From Atopsyche davidsoni (lineage: Eukaryota; Arthropoda; Insecta; Trichoptera; Hydrobiosidae), in contig JAILWY010000005.1 in assembly GCA_022113835.1 (NCBI GenBank), forward strand, positions 4,606,501 to 4,670,500: a stretch of 64,000 bases of DNA. Direction: 5' to 3'. Below are positions 10,408 to 20,984 of the stretch, in pieces. How positions within the stretch are numbered: position 1 is the stretch's first letter; each line of letters starts with the position of its first letter. A program made the translations under genes and the position numbers. Below the pieces are notes generated by a model, which worked only from the letters and a program-made list of their open reading frames with translations, searched no databases and was not told the origin of the DNA.

Positions 10408-12850
10408 AGCTTCGATCATTTTTAACATGAAAGTGCTCAGTCCTCAGGTCTCGCAGTCGTCAGCTCCCACTCGCGCCAGGATGCAGTCCACTAGAGGAAC
10501 GGTGGCCTTTGCCTTTGAAGCACCCTAGGTGGGCCATCTTCACCCTAGGTGGTGCTCTTACCTCCCATATTTGGCCCTGTGATTATTCTAAAAGTGTGCT
10601 CTTCTGTAAAGATTAAAGCCCTTAAGTTAAAGCAATCATGAAAATCGAGGATCGGGGGGGAAATTAATGAAATGTGGAGACTCTAACTCACAGCGTGTTA
10701 ATACTCACACTTAGGTCTAATGAAACAGAATGTGATGGGCGAAATGAGAAGTAGTGCTTGATTGCGAGTGGCCTAGCATTATAACCTCACCTTGTTTGAA
10801 GTGAACATCATTAGTGTGATGTACGAGATGCCATCTTGTAGCTCCGGGCAGGAGTGGCGGATGTCAGTGAGGGTAAGATGCGCCTCGGCTGGGGGAGCCA
10901 GCATTTGCGGCCGAACGTATGCTGTAGGCGCCTCGCATGCCACCACACTGAAGGAGAGCAAGATGTCCAACCGGGCCAGGAGTACAGACATGGCCCACAA
11001 GATATCCGAGTAGCCCGCTGGTAACAATATTTCTTTCAAAAATAAGCTTTTAGACAGATGATACACAAATTTAATTGCTTCTTTTAAAGATCTCAAGAAG
11101 CTCTATGGTCATTTTCTTTTGGACAGTAACCAGAAAGTCACATATGAAGTGACCAGTTTTCTCAGCAGACTCGGTGTGTATGTCAATCACTGAAGTTTCA
11201 TGAAATAAGTGGCACTCCATAAAGTCGATTGTTTAGAATGATTGTGGGCGAACCTGCAATTTTGATACTCTTCATAAGACTTCTTGACACTCGAGTATTC
11301 TTCATTCAGGCGCTCCAGCTTTTCCGACTGAAATCTCACACCCCCCTTGACGGCGTCCAAGATCTTGAGCTGCTTATTCTTCCTGATGACTGGCTCATCT
11401 TTCAGTGTAATCCTGTTAACATATTTTATGAAAATATACGTTTGTGACAACTTTATTCTTCACGAGTGGTCTCAGTGGTATAGCTGCACAAGTAAATCAT
11501 TGAGGATTTCTAAATTTTATGGCAGTTATTTGACACATCAATAGTATCTGTGTTATGAAATGATAACTTAAGATTTTAAGTAAATCAATTTTTCTTAGCT
11601 TTCTAAACTTTGTATATAAAAAAATCCTTTCACATGTTGCAATTAGAATGACGATGTTTACAATATTCTGTGGTAGCCATACCTGAAATGGTGTTCATGT
11701 ATTGATGTCCATGCTTCAAGATTGATGTCTCTGGCAGTTTTATTAAGTTCCTTCTTCATGGTGGATTCGATGTTGTCCGTCTGATTCCTCAGTACTTTTA
11801 GCTCTTCGTCAAACGATGGTCTCATAAGTAACTCTCCTATTAAAAAGATAATATTTATTTTTACACTTGAGCACTGAGAAAATGTGAGAGTGAAGCTAAT
11901 AAAATTAATTTATGCAGTACTCAGGGTCGGTATATAGGATCCTTTTTTCTATGACTGATTTCTAATACCTCTGTCAACGAGATCCATATTGATGATGCTC
12001 TGTATCATTTGTTGGTATTTTTCCACGTCGACGCGGAGATCAGCTATCGGAGACACGAATGCTCCATTGACGCTCTTGTCATCACATTGCTTGATGCAGT
12101 CCAGTAAAAAAGGCACTCTCTCCATGGCCTGCTTTGAATAAATATAGAGTACACTTCTACTCTGTACAGCTTGATTTAAAAAGTAATATAACTTAGGATA
12201 TGATGTGCACACAATATTTTGATAAACTTGGTAGGCTTGTTGGCTCAGTGACGTCATGGCTCAGTGACGTCATGGCTCAGTCATGGACAGGTGAATCTCA
12301 AACTGATGTAATAAGCCTGTTTCAGTTTAGTCGGAGATAATTTGTATTGGCATTGTACGTTTTGGTAGATATTATTTACTTCCATAGAAAAAAAACTTTA
12401 TTGAGATACTTAGATAAAAATCATAAAATCACCATCAATCTTGATGGTGATTTTATGATTTCAAAATGATCCAATCTTCACGGTTCTCTGTGAAATTGTC
12501 ATTCCTATATATAATATGTAAAATATATGGCCATATTTAAATTTATTTAACCAACCTTATACAATTGCTAGAGAGGGTCCCATGTTTTACTGAAGAGCAT
12601 TAGAAATCCTTAGCACTACTACATGTCTTCAAATATATACTCTTTGATCCACCCTTACATTTTTAAATAGCCAATAATTTCCTATCCCGTTTCTGTAATG
12701 AATAATGAGAATTTTCTTTGGGTCCTTTAAAAAGTGATATTTTAAACACTTTTTATCATCGTTTAATGAGAACCGCAGGACATATTGATATTCTCATTGG
12801 TAAAAAAAGCAGTGTTTGAGATATTGCTGACATTGCATATTCTTCGCATA
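10408..12850 (-). pseudogene. MSH2 fossil A' (exons 11, 10, 9, 8, 7 and a scrap of 3)
   Basis: Pieces of the MSH2 gene on the minus strand. Exon 11 (about 10408-10601) is decayed. Exon 10 (10791-11017) carries a net +2 indel and exon 9 (11254-11412) lacks 26 nt, so both are frameshifted. Exon 8 (11683-11836) lacks 21 nt in frame. Exon 7 (11969-12128) is complete. Just beyond exon 7 the sequence jumps into the 5' edge of exon 3 (about 12146-12172), skipping exons 4-6. Exon 2 is also cleanly removed near 12690 while its flanking introns remain. The same junctions occur in fossil D. Confidence 0.85.
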
Positions 12851-12899
12851 ACGTCCTTTTACAAGGTCAAATAAAGTCTTGAAGATGTTGAAAAATTTG

Positions 12900-13576
12900 A
12901 TCAATGAAAAGTGTATAATTTTAAAAGAAATACAAAAAAATGGTTTATTCAAAGTATCGTCACATTTTTGCCATGCCTCTGTCAGTACATGAATACCGTA
13001 ACGATAAAACGACGCGTCGGACGAAACCATTCATCTATCCAATTTTCCACTTTTTCATAACTGGCCAAGTGTAGCCCAGCCAATCCATGCGCCATCGACC
13101 GGAACATATAAAAATCGGAATGGGGAAATTCCTTCCGTTTGATTTTTTCCCACGGTATGTGAACGTTTGAAAATACCTTGGCGAGACACGTTTAATGCCT
13201 CCGCAAGTTGATGTTGTGTTTGCGTATCATCTTCATCCAATATCGCTTACAGATTGGCGTCCTTCGTGTCGAAATCGCCACTTCTGAAGCGTTTAAACCA
13301 ATTTTAACAGGAAGATTTCGATGGTGCATGTTTTCCATAGGCCTCCTCAAGAAAACGACGTTCTTCAGCTGCATTTTTTTTCAAGTTAAAGCAGAAAAGC
13401 AAAACTTTCCGCAAATGCAGTTTTTTTGGCACAAAACTCGACATCTTCATTGCTACAAAATGAGTTGGTAGCTTATTGATGACTGATGTCTAAACTATTA
13501 AACAACACAAGTTTAGAATTGTCTAGCGTCGTTAGCGCCATCTATGTGTGAAAGCCAAAAACTTAGTAGAGCACCT
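12900..13576 (-). mobile_element. Internally deleted mariner (between A' and B)
   Basis: The minus strand encodes the N-terminal mariner region (KNWFKRFRSGDFD) and a helix-turn-helix part (QLAEALNVSR), then jumps to the C-terminal end (FRSMAHGLAGLHLA in another frame). The catalytic core is missing. The same deletion derivative sits before IAP-C, D and E, so it was part of the duplicated module. Confidence 0.8.
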
Positions 13577-14107
13577 AAAAACATACCTTTGTTTTTTTTT
13601 TTAGCCTTCTTTGGTACTACTTTCGGGAGCAGAAACATACCTTGAAAAAATATATGGTGCCCGCCTCCCGACCGGCGTCCTGAAATGTGCTCTTGGGTCC
13701 AAAAGGTTGGGGACCCCTGCAATATCTGATAAGATAAGTATAATCGTGTTTGCGATTGTTAATTATTAAATACTGATAAATCATCTTGTTACTGTTTTCA
13801 ATATTATAGTGAACGACTCTCACCAGTGATCATCATCTGCGGTTGTTTTCTCGGATTGTGCATGATCCTGCCTACGTCCTGTGGTTTAGTGGTGTGCATG
13901 TTTAGTAGTGATTCTATGGTGGAGAGGCTTCAAAAGCACAGGGTAACCATACGTAATGATCGCTCTTCATCAACAAATCTTACACAACCTCCGACCGACT
14001 TGCATTTAGCTAATAGCTCCCTACATTGCGTTGCTTGCTTGGCAAAACATAAAAAATAACGGGACCCTATCGACTGATTGCAAATTGGTCGCAAGTTGTG
14101 TAATTTG
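13577..14107. other. Upstream region of IAP-B
   Basis: 13577-13718 is a hAT-like end (reverse complement begins CAGGGGTCCCCAACCTTTTGG). The rest is the conserved 5' flank of the IAP module, which includes the minus-strand candidate exon at 13824-13899. Confidence 0.4.
13824..13899 (-). other. Candidate first exon of an unknown gene, head-to-head with IAP-B
   Basis: On the minus strand an ATG opens 25 codons (MHTTKPQDVGRIMHNP...) and runs into a good donor, CTG|GTGAGAG. The block is kept at 20638-20713 and 48742-48817 with few changes. It lies about 270 bp from the start codon of IAP exon 1 on the other strand. I do not recognise the protein and saw no matching second exon. It may be a relic. 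Confidence 0.3.
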
Positions 14108-14112
14108 TCAGT
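14108..14112 (+). promoter_or_regulatory. Candidate initiator (TCAGT) of IAP-B
   Basis: TCAGT matches the arthropod initiator and lies about 60 bp before the exon 1 ATG. It is kept in C (20922-20926), D (35801-35805) and E (49026-49030). No TATA box is evident. Transcript data would be needed to confirm. Confidence 0.3.
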
Positions 14113-14168
14113 GCGGTCGTATGTTGCATTTGAAGTTACAATTACGCACTCAATCTTCACCTCACAAA

Positions 14169-16327
14169 ATGGGGTCTTTTAGGCATATAGCTCCCTGCAT
14201 AAACCAAATAACGGACATAAATGAACCGCGAAAGCGACATCTTTCGACATCGTAAGTATAACCCTTGCAACTATTGTAAATTAACATAAGCAAATTCACA
14301 TTAGTCATGTCAGTTGCACATTACCAACGGAACAAATAAGATTTCCAGTGATAGAGCGGTGTATTTTTTAATCAAATTTTAATAATTTGATCCCAAATTG
14401 TAAATAAATAAAATTTTAGATTGTGAATATATAAAATTGGGAATCTGCGAGTCACAATAAAATACCACATGATGGTCATCCTTATTTACTCGGCAGCCAT
14501 TTGCCTATCCTAACCTAACCTAACACCTAAGACAAAGTGTTAGTAGCAACGTTTTAGTCTTTGTCGATTTTCTAGCGAAGTTACTATGGAAATAACAAGA
14601 ACTCTGCCGGAATGGGAATGGCTTACCTCTAAGGGGCAAGACAACTAATGACTCCCTGGAAAAGTCAAACCTAACCCGACCTACCCCAAGAGTCAAAAGT
14701 AACTATGACTTTCTTAATGAATTCTGAAATTCGGCAAACTTAACCTAGTGATTCTTTCAACCTTAACTTTTGATGCATTGCTGCATTCCTCGCGGCTCCA
14801 TTAACATCCTCATCTCGTGCGTCCATTATCCAGCTTTCCATACCCAATAACAAGTTTATTTTCATTTTTGAAAATATTATATATTTTTATTTTATATCAA
14901 TATACTACCAATCTATTCCACGCATACACTTTTATCATTTAGCGAGTATTATGTGCGCTTAGTTTATTTTATCTTATCTTAGAATTGAGGCTCGTCTGTA
15001 ATCGGACAAACGCAGCAATCTAGAATGAACAGTCAGACATAAAAAAATTATATTATTTGGGTTTTTGAAATATTTTTATTAATATTTACAAGCATGACAG
15101 CTCCGGTAAACTGCGAATCGATCGGTCCCTCAGAGCGCGGGCGGTTGTCGAGCAGTCGGCTCATATATTTTGTACAGTTGTAAAATATGCCTAATCATAT
15201 TAGTAAGTAATATAAGCCTGTAAAGGTAATTAAAACAAAATAGACATATAATTCTAAATTTCTAACAAAAACGCGAACCGGCTCGGGGCGGCTCGATGTT
15301 TCCCCCGGCCGGTCTACGCCTCTGGCCACTCCGCCCTCCGCGCGTATTCCGAGTCTGACTTTTCGCTTCTTTTCGCAGCGCTCTCCGCCCGTCCGTGGAT
15401 GTGGAGGAGACCTGCACTCCCTCCATTAGAGAAGATACGAGAGATGGGCGACCCGTCTCCGACTTCACGGACGGGAGGAACGACTCGAATCAGAGCGGAG
15501 ACGGTGCTCGGGCGCGCGCTCACAACATCGCCGGCCTGGATCTGCGCCGCGAGGACCACCGCCTGCGCACTATGCGCACCTGGCCGGCTCGCATCATGGT
15601 GGACTACGAGAAGGCGGCCAAGTACGGCCTGTACTACGCCGGCACCGACGACCTTCTCAAGTGTGTCTTCTGCGACGTGGGGATCCATTCCTGGCGTCCC
15701 CATGACGACCCGCTCGTGGAACACAAGAAGTGGTCTGAGAGCTGCCCGCACCAGCGGTACCAGCAGGTGGGCAATGTGCCCCTCTTTCACGGCCGCGACG
15801 AGCGCGGGCCCTCTCACCCCGCCTTCAAGATGGAGGACGCTCGCCTCGCTTCCTTCACCAACTGGCCGGGGCGCATGCGTCAGCGGCCGGCCGAATTGGC
15901 GGATGCCGGCTTCTACTACACCGGGCAGGGCGACCAGACCACCTGCTTCTACTGCGGCGGCGGCCTCAAGGATTGGGAGGACGAAGACCTGCCGTGGGAG
16001 CAGCACGCCATGTGGTTCGGGCTGTGCCCCTACTTGCTCACCGTCAAGAGCGAGCGCTACGTCTTCGAGGTCAAGCAGCGTCTGTCGAGCGCCGAGAGTT
16101 CTCCGCTTCCGAAGCCCGAGAGCAAACCCGCGCCGACGGTCGTCACGCAGATGAATGATCGTAGCGTCGACTACTCCAAGCTCTGCGGGATCTGCTGCGA
16201 GGGCGAGCGAAACATCTGCATCATGCCGTGCGGTCACGTGTTCACTTGCGGCAAATGCACGATGTCCATCAACACTTGCCCTGTGTGCATAAGACCAATT
16301 CATAAATACCAGCGTTTGTACTTTTGA
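14169..16327 (+). CDS. IAP-B: two-BIR plus RING inhibitor of apoptosis, two exons
   Basis: Exon 1 is 14169-14251 (start context ACAAAATG; donor TC|GTAAGTATA). Exon 2 is 15379-16327 (acceptor TTCTTTTCGCAG). Joined in phase 2 they give 343 residues. The N-terminus (MGSFRHIAPC..., 28 residues from exon 1) is unlike any domain I know. BIR1 spans about 89-150 (ligands C123, C126, H143, C150). BIR2 spans about 182-246 (C217, C220, H237, C244; PWEQHAMWF resembles IBM-binding BIRs). The RING spans 297-331 (C297, C300, C312, H314, C318, C321, C328, C331). This is the DIAP1-like two-BIR architecture, expected to restrain caspases and ubiquitinate partners in the cytosol. Unlike the other copies it ends QRLYF: its 3' end runs into LTR-like sequence. 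Exon 2 is very GC-rich; the 1,127-bp intron is AT-rich. Confidence 0.88.
15090..15195. other. Conserved GC-rich block inside the IAP intron
   Basis: A GC-rich block (core CCCTCAGAGCGCGGGCGGTT), followed by CATATATTTTGTACAGTTG, is nearly unchanged in the introns of C (about 21891), D (about 36771) and E (about 49993). A TATA-like motif sits in it, and a 20-codon ATG frame starts at 15296. It could be an internal promoter or an enhancer. Confidence 0.3.
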
Positions 16328-16515
16328 AAAGCTCTGGCATACAACCCGCAACGCACGACGCGCGCCAGAGACTCCGACGCCCAACCAGTAACCACGCGTA
16401 ATTTTGTCTTGTCAAATATAATTAATAAATAACGAATACGCAAATATTTCGCCGGCCTTTTGATCTACATTCATCACATCCTAACCAACTAATACCTTCG
16501 GCGAAAGTATCTTCC
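16328..16515 (+). mobile_element. LTR-like fragment at the 3' end of IAP-B
   Basis: 16365-16515 matches, inverted, the LTR-like insertion at 31539-31650 (shared CGAATACGCAAA, CCTTTTGATCTACAT, CGGCGAAA) and contains AATAAA-type signals. It replaces the normal IAP 3' flank. The stop codon (16325-16327) sits at this junction. The exact left boundary is uncertain. Confidence 0.55.
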
Positions 16516-17736
16516 TGTGATTTTTCATTCGTTTATATTCAAAATAGATTTGGATCTTATCTGGATTCGTAAATTCAAAGTAGAATGTTGTCAAATTTCA
16601 TGCCATCAATTATTATTATTAAATAGAGTGATGTTGTATTCTTTGTAAATAATCCATGTAACATTTCTCAATGTTCTGTAATCCTGTATTGGTCTAACCG
16701 AACCTTTTGTATATTTAATTTGGAAATGTTCCATAGTTGCTTTCTCGCCGGGTTAAACTGGATGTTGTCAAACATCTCACTCATCCCGGTGAGCTCACGC
16801 TGTGTAGTCATTTTAGAGTTTTTACCTGAGACGGCCAAGTCTGCCTGCCTGTTTTATTATTTTTTTAACTTGTCTATTAGATACTTGAATCAGAATTATT
16901 AAAATTTGTGATTCGCTGTAGAAGTGCAAGGAAGTTCTACAGATATGATGGAAGGTGAAATATTTTCAAAGATTTTTTATTTAATATAAATATAGTCTTT
17001 TGCAGCATAATTATGCTAATGTTAATAGATTTTTTTGTAATAGTAACATACTAGCACTCTTGAAACTTTTATAACGGAGTACTTTTTTATTTGAATGCCT
17101 TAAATAAATGTAAATAGAAGTATTTTGGCAAATTTTTTTTGTTGTCCTGCCTCCTACCTGTCTCCACTGATTCCCCACCTGTATGGTTAACATGAGGTCG
17201 AGCCAATTGCACTGACTTGACTATTGCAGAGGGTGCATTGATTGCACCGCTAGATCTTTATCATTAGATAGCTCTCGGTGCTGGATATTCTATTCCTCCG
17301 GGTGCCCACACCTCCACAGATGACAAGAGATCTTATCAAAAAAGCTTATTTAGTTGGTTATATGGAAGTTAAAATAATATTGTTATTAAATGGGATAAAA
17401 GAGGTTGCATGTGTCAGGGTGAGATTCGAGGGCTTCATTGAGTCCAAAATAGTTATTTCGGCTTTGAAGATGCGACGAGTAGCCACCGTAGAAACTTTGA
17501 AATACCTGTATTGTGTATTGATAATTATTCAATATTTTTGACAAAGAGTATTCGGTGGAATTCCATTTTAATACTTTAAATATAATACTTTGTTTCTAAT
17601 TTAATTTTAAAAAATCAGCATTGAAATTTATATAATTTTTTATTTAATACATTTATTGATATGTGGGACAAACCTAGTAAATTTTTGTTTGCTAAAAGCA
17701 TTGAGTTGAACTGGTGTCGGTTAGCTGCCAATGATA
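16516..17736. other. Spacer of module B
   Basis: From about 16690 this is the conserved spacer. It includes an 87-codon plus-strand frame (17278-17541) that is also kept in C, D and E but has no recognisable domain. No gene called. Confidence 0.4.
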
Positions 17737-19222
17737 CTAACCAGACTCCAAAAGATACTTGATGAATGGATTGTTATGATGCTGAATGTTTTTTCTCAAG
17801 TCATCTAACTTGCTGTTGATGGTTTGTTCTGGCAGCTCCGAATCCAGTTGACTGCAGGCCCTGAGAAAGTCCAGAATAATTTCTTCAGCTTCTCGTTTTG
17901 AGGATGCCTTATCAGAAATATTCACATTCTCTACGTCGAATCTGTTGCTTTCAAGCTCTGCCTGTTTATTCTCTGCAAACTGAAATTAAAAATCTGATAA
18001 TGAATGCAAATGATTTTTGTGGCCATTTTTAAGAAGCCAAAAATATCTGATTAATACATACCTTAACGACATGGTCGGGGAAGTCAGCCATTTTGGCAAC
18101 GTGGATACCAAAGCTTCGTCACATATCCCAGGCTGGAGCTTGTACAACAGTGTGAGGTTCGTGAGAGTAGTCACGGCCGTCACATGCCAGTTGGACACGC
18201 GATCGACACTGTGTTCTAGCTGCGTGATTTCGTGAAAATGAGTGGCAAACAGGCAGAATGCGTTTGTATCCTTGGCAAGGTGTCTGTAACAAATGTAGAT
18301 ATTGTACTACACTAACACCATGAAGTTGATATCCAATCTGTCTTACCAAAAATACATTTAGAACTGTGCAAAACAGCGTAGCAAGATAGGTCAGCTTCTA
18401 AGCATGAACATCTGATTACCTCTTTTTCATATTAACCATTTGAGTTTTAGTAGGAGTACATATATTTTATATAGTAGAATGGTCTGCATATGGATGTTTC
18501 CCATTCATAGAGTTTTATGTATATTAGAAATATAAAAAATAAAAAAATTCTGAATGATTTGTGAATGTGAAACTAACTCAGCAATTGCCCATGCGATCCC
18601 GCAACCCTCGTATGTGGAAGTCCCTCTTCCTAGCTCGTCTATGATGACCAAAGAATTCTTTGTTGCTGTATGGAAATGATAGAATTTTACTCTTACTAAA
18701 AATATTGGCTATTGGCTAACTGTAAGTCGGTCACATGTTGTGTTGTTACGTGTGAAGAGATCTTAAGACTTCAAGGAATCAATGACGACTCGTTCTGGAG
18801 TGGTTTCTTTAAAACGATATTTAATCTTTCTGTTGGAATTTTTTTAAATATCATAAAATAGATAACAATATCTATGTGTTGTTAATTTATTTAACTTCTT
18901 TCACATTTGCACAATAATTGGATATTCAAACAAGTTACAATAACACTTGACTTTACTTTTAAACCGATAACCGGGTCGTTTAAAACACTTCAACATGACG
19001 ACAAACACGCGATCCTGCATAGATCCAGGAGTCCAGGCATCATTTTAGTAATTTGATTTTTATTTACAAGACAAAATAAGGTTTGACCTGATTTTATATG
19101 TAGTAGATATTGTAGTGCTTACCTCGGCAGTGTCAGACGTGCGCAGTAGGCACTCCTTGGGCCCCAACTGCACCACAAGGCCTCTAACTCTGAGAAGTGC
19201 TCATCGTCGGGGAACTCTGCTA
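17737..19222 (-). pseudogene. MSH2 fossil B (exons 14, 13, 12 and part of 4)
   Basis: Exon 14 (17737-17979) is intact to the stop codon. Exon 13 (18062-18283) lacks one base compared with the real gene (CTTCGTCAC for CTTCGGTCAC), a frameshift shared with fossil C. Exon 12 (18578-18669) keeps its Walker B coding sequence but has lost the AG of its acceptor. The sequence then jumps to exon 4 (19123 to about 19222), skipping exons 5-11. Exon 4 fuses at GCTACCG to mariner-derived sequence. Confidence 0.85.
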
Positions 19223-19470
19223 CCGACAACAACTGATCAAGTGAAAGCTTTAATATACATCTTAAAATTGCTATTAAAAATAATTATTCGTTGCATATTT
19301 GCCCCAATTCGACCTAATTACCTGAATTTTCGTACTATTATTTACAACTAAGTACTTATTATTTATTTAATAAAAAAAAATATTTTTTTATATTTTATAA
19401 TTTTATTTTTGGAATTGAGTATTTTTTCCGTTTCCATTTAGTCTAACTAGGCGTGCCAGTAGGTTTCCGG
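19223..19470. other. Mariner scrap and AT-rich sequence
   Basis: The first 20 bases (CCGACAACAACTGATCAA) match the mariner at about 41823. The rest is AT-rich sequence shared with 46140-46370. No gene. Confidence 0.5.
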
Positions 19471-20157
19471 CTTTTTTTTATCAATGAAAAGTGTATAATT
19501 TTAAAAGAAATACAAAAAAAGTGGTTTATTCTAAGTATCGTCACATTTTTGCCATGCCTCTGTCAGTACATGAATACCGTAACGATAAAACGACGCGTCG
19601 GACGAAACCATTCATCTATCCAATTTTCCACTTTTCCACAACGGGCCAAGTGTAGCCCAGCCAATCCATGCGCCATCGACCGGAACATATAAAAATCGGA
19701 ATGGGGAAATTCCTTCCGTTTGATTTTTTCCCATGGTATGTGAACGTTTGAAAATACCTTGGCGAGACACGTTTAATGCCTCCGCTAGTAGATGTTGTGT
19801 TTGCGTATCATCTTCATCCAATATCGCTTACAGATTGGCGTCCTTCGTGTCGAAATCGCCACTTCTGAAGCGTTTAAACCAATTTTAACAGGAAGATTTC
19901 GATGGTGCATGTTTTCCATAGGCCTCCTCAAGAAAACGACGTTCTTCAGCTGCATTTTTTTTCAAGTTAAAGCAGAAAAGCAAAACTTTCCGCAAATGCA
20001 GTTTTTTTGGCACAAAACTCGACATCTTAATTGCTACAAAATGAGTTGGTAGCTTATTGATGACTGATGTCTAAACTATTAAACAACACAAGTTTAGAAT
20101 TGTCTAGCGTCGTTAGCGCCATCTATGTGTGAAAGCCAAAAACTTAGTAGAGCACCT
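19471..20157 (-). mobile_element. Internally deleted mariner (before IAP-C)
   Basis: Same derivative as at 12900-13576, with the same fusion of the N-terminal helix-turn-helix part to the C-terminal tail. This copy includes more of the 3' end (GGTTTCCGGC). Confidence 0.8.
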
Positions 20158-20984
20158 AAAAACATACCTTTGTTTTTTTTTTTAGCCTTCTTTGGTACTA
20201 CTTTCGGGAGCAGAAACATACCTTGAAAAAATATATGGTGCCCGCCTCCCGACCGGCGTCCTGAAATGTGCTCTTGGGTCCAAAAGGTTGGGGACCCCTG
20301 CAATATCTGATAAGATAAGTATAATCGTGTTTGCGATTGTAACTCCATGTATATATATAAATGATCACCAAGAAATTGTCACTTTTTTATATATTGCCTA
20401 GTTAGTAATAATAATTTTATTATTATAATTATCATAGTATTGAAATAATTTATTATTATTAAAATGTAATTATTGTTATCAATAATTTCATTATAATAAT
20501 ATTATTTTATACACAATAATCATCGGCGAAAATATATTTCAAGTTATTTAAATTCAGTTAGTTTTTAATCACTTAATTATTAAATACTGAAAAATCATCT
20601 TGTTACTGTTCTCAATATTATAGTGAACGACTCTCACCAGTGATCATCATCTGCGGTTGTTTTCTCGGATTGTGCATGATCCTGCCTACGTCCTGTGGTT
20701 TAGTGGTGTGCATGTTTAGTAGTGATTCTATGGTGGAGAGGCTTCAAAAGCACAGGGAAACCATACGTAATGATCACTCTTCATCAATAAATCTTACACA
20801 ACCTCCGACCGACTTGCATTTAGCTAATAGCTCCCTACATTGCGTTGCTAGCTTGGCAAAATATAAAAAATAACGGGACCCTATCGGCTGATTGCAAATT
20901 GGTCGCAAGTTGTGTAATTTGTCAGTGCGGTCTTATGTTGCATATGAAGTAACAATTACGCACTCAATCTTCACCTCACGCAAA
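20158..20984. other. Upstream region of IAP-C
   Basis: hAT-like end (to about 20300), AT-rich sequence, then the conserved 5' flank with the candidate minus-strand exon (20638-20713) and initiator (20922-20926). Confidence 0.4.

Noticed and set aside
11459..11500. tRNA-like A box in TGGTCTCAGTGGTATAGC (also near 55743)
   Set aside because: The A box is imperfect and no B box follows.
13826..14059. 77-codon plus-strand frame before IAP-B, also in C and E
   Set aside because: It has no ATG at its start and no recognisable domain; the minus-strand reading with ATG and donor looks more credible.
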